NCBI GenBank assembly: GCA_042088965.1
Contig: JBELLC010000069.1
Span: 1 to 16,231 of the forward strand
Length of the DNA: 16,231 nt
Reading direction: 5' to 3'
Source of the DNA: TMED26 sp042088965
GTDB lineage: Bacteria > Pseudomonadota > Alphaproteobacteria > Thalassobaculales > Thalassobaculaceae
The notes beneath the pieces were generated by a model. It was not told where the DNA came from, ran no database searches, and was given only the letters and a program-made list of their open reading frames with translations. Position numbers and translations under genes: made by a program. Shown here piece by piece: positions 16,192-16,231 of the stretch. Within the stretch, counting starts at the first letter, position 1. Each line of letters opens with the position of its first letter.

Positions 16192-16211
16192 ATTCTGGAA
16201 TTTTGCAGAAT
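16192..16211 (-). terminator. Weak hairpin just after the tRNA
   Basis: ATTCTG (16192-16197) and CAGAAT (16206-16211) form a 6-bp stem with an 8-base loop, starting 5 bases after the presumed tRNA CCA end. On the minus strand it is followed by AATTTATAAAT rather than a clean T run. It may be an inefficient terminator or a processing signal for the tRNA transcript. The stem is short and AT-rich, so it could also be chance. Confidence 0.3.
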
Positions 16212-16216
16212 GAGAG

Positions 16217-16231
16217 TGGCGGGAGTGACGG
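16217..16231 (-). tRNA. 3' end of a tRNA, possibly tRNA-Asp (cut by window edge)
   Basis: Read on the minus strand, the last 15 bases give CCGT CACTCCC G CCA. This fits the end of a T stem, a 7-base acceptor strand, discriminator G and an encoded CCA tail. A discriminator G and the CCCGU-type T-stem end fit tRNA-Asp, and a tRNA next to nuoA is common in alphaproteobacteria. The anticodon is outside the window, so the amino acid is a guess and even the tRNA call rests on few bases. Confidence 0.6.

Noticed and set aside
1..16231. Mobile element, CRISPR, prophage or defence system
   Set aside because: No direct repeats with spacers, no terminal inverted repeats, no transposase or integrase motifs, and essentially every base is accounted for by conserved housekeeping genes.

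Overview
The window is a contiguous stretch of an alphaproteobacterial chromosome. Every protein gene lies on the minus strand, so the biological order runs from high to low coordinates. The placement rests on three things: a complete 14-gene nuo cluster in the order A-B-C-D-E-F-G-H-I-J-K-L-M-N with separate nuoC and nuoD; mitochondrial-like subunit sequences (for example NuoD, NuoH, and a NuoG without the N7 cluster cysteines); and the nuoN-birA-coaX-rnj linkage, which is familiar from alphaproteobacteria. The genus cannot be determined from this window.

Layout, in the direction of transcription: the last 15 bases (16217-16231) look like the 3' end of a tRNA, perhaps tRNA-Asp, ending in an encoded CCA. 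About 200 bp of non-coding DNA (16019-16216) follow, holding a weak hairpin, a short dyad and a possible -10 element; this is the likely control region of nuo. Then come nuoA (15635-16018), nuoB, nuoC, nuoD, nuoE, nuoF, nuoG, nuoH, nuoI, nuoJ, nuoK, nuoL, nuoM and nuoN (1719-3176). They overlap by a few bases or are separated by at most 39 bp. The one larger gap is 101 bp between nuoI and nuoJ. birA (biotin-protein ligase), coaX (type III pantothenate kinase) and the first 36 codons of a ribonuclease J gene follow with overlapping ends, and the last gene runs off the window.

How the genes work together: nuoE, F and G encode the NADH-oxidising module (FMN plus Fe-S clusters). nuoB, C, D and I encode the connecting module carrying electrons to quinone. 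nuoA, H, J, K, L, M and N encode the membrane arm that pumps protons. The Fe-S ligands and the main charged residues of the antiporter-like subunits that I checked are present, so the complex looks functional. birA and coaX supply cofactor chemistry (protein biotinylation and the first step of CoA synthesis), and RNase J acts in RNA processing. Their overlaps suggest translational coupling to the end of the nuo transcript.

I see no mobile element, CRISPR array, phage gene, toxin-antitoxin pair or unknown protein family. This is a well-conserved housekeeping region. The findings are small-scale features: translation signals, the nuoI-nuoJ gap, the control region, a trinucleotide repeat and the operon tail.
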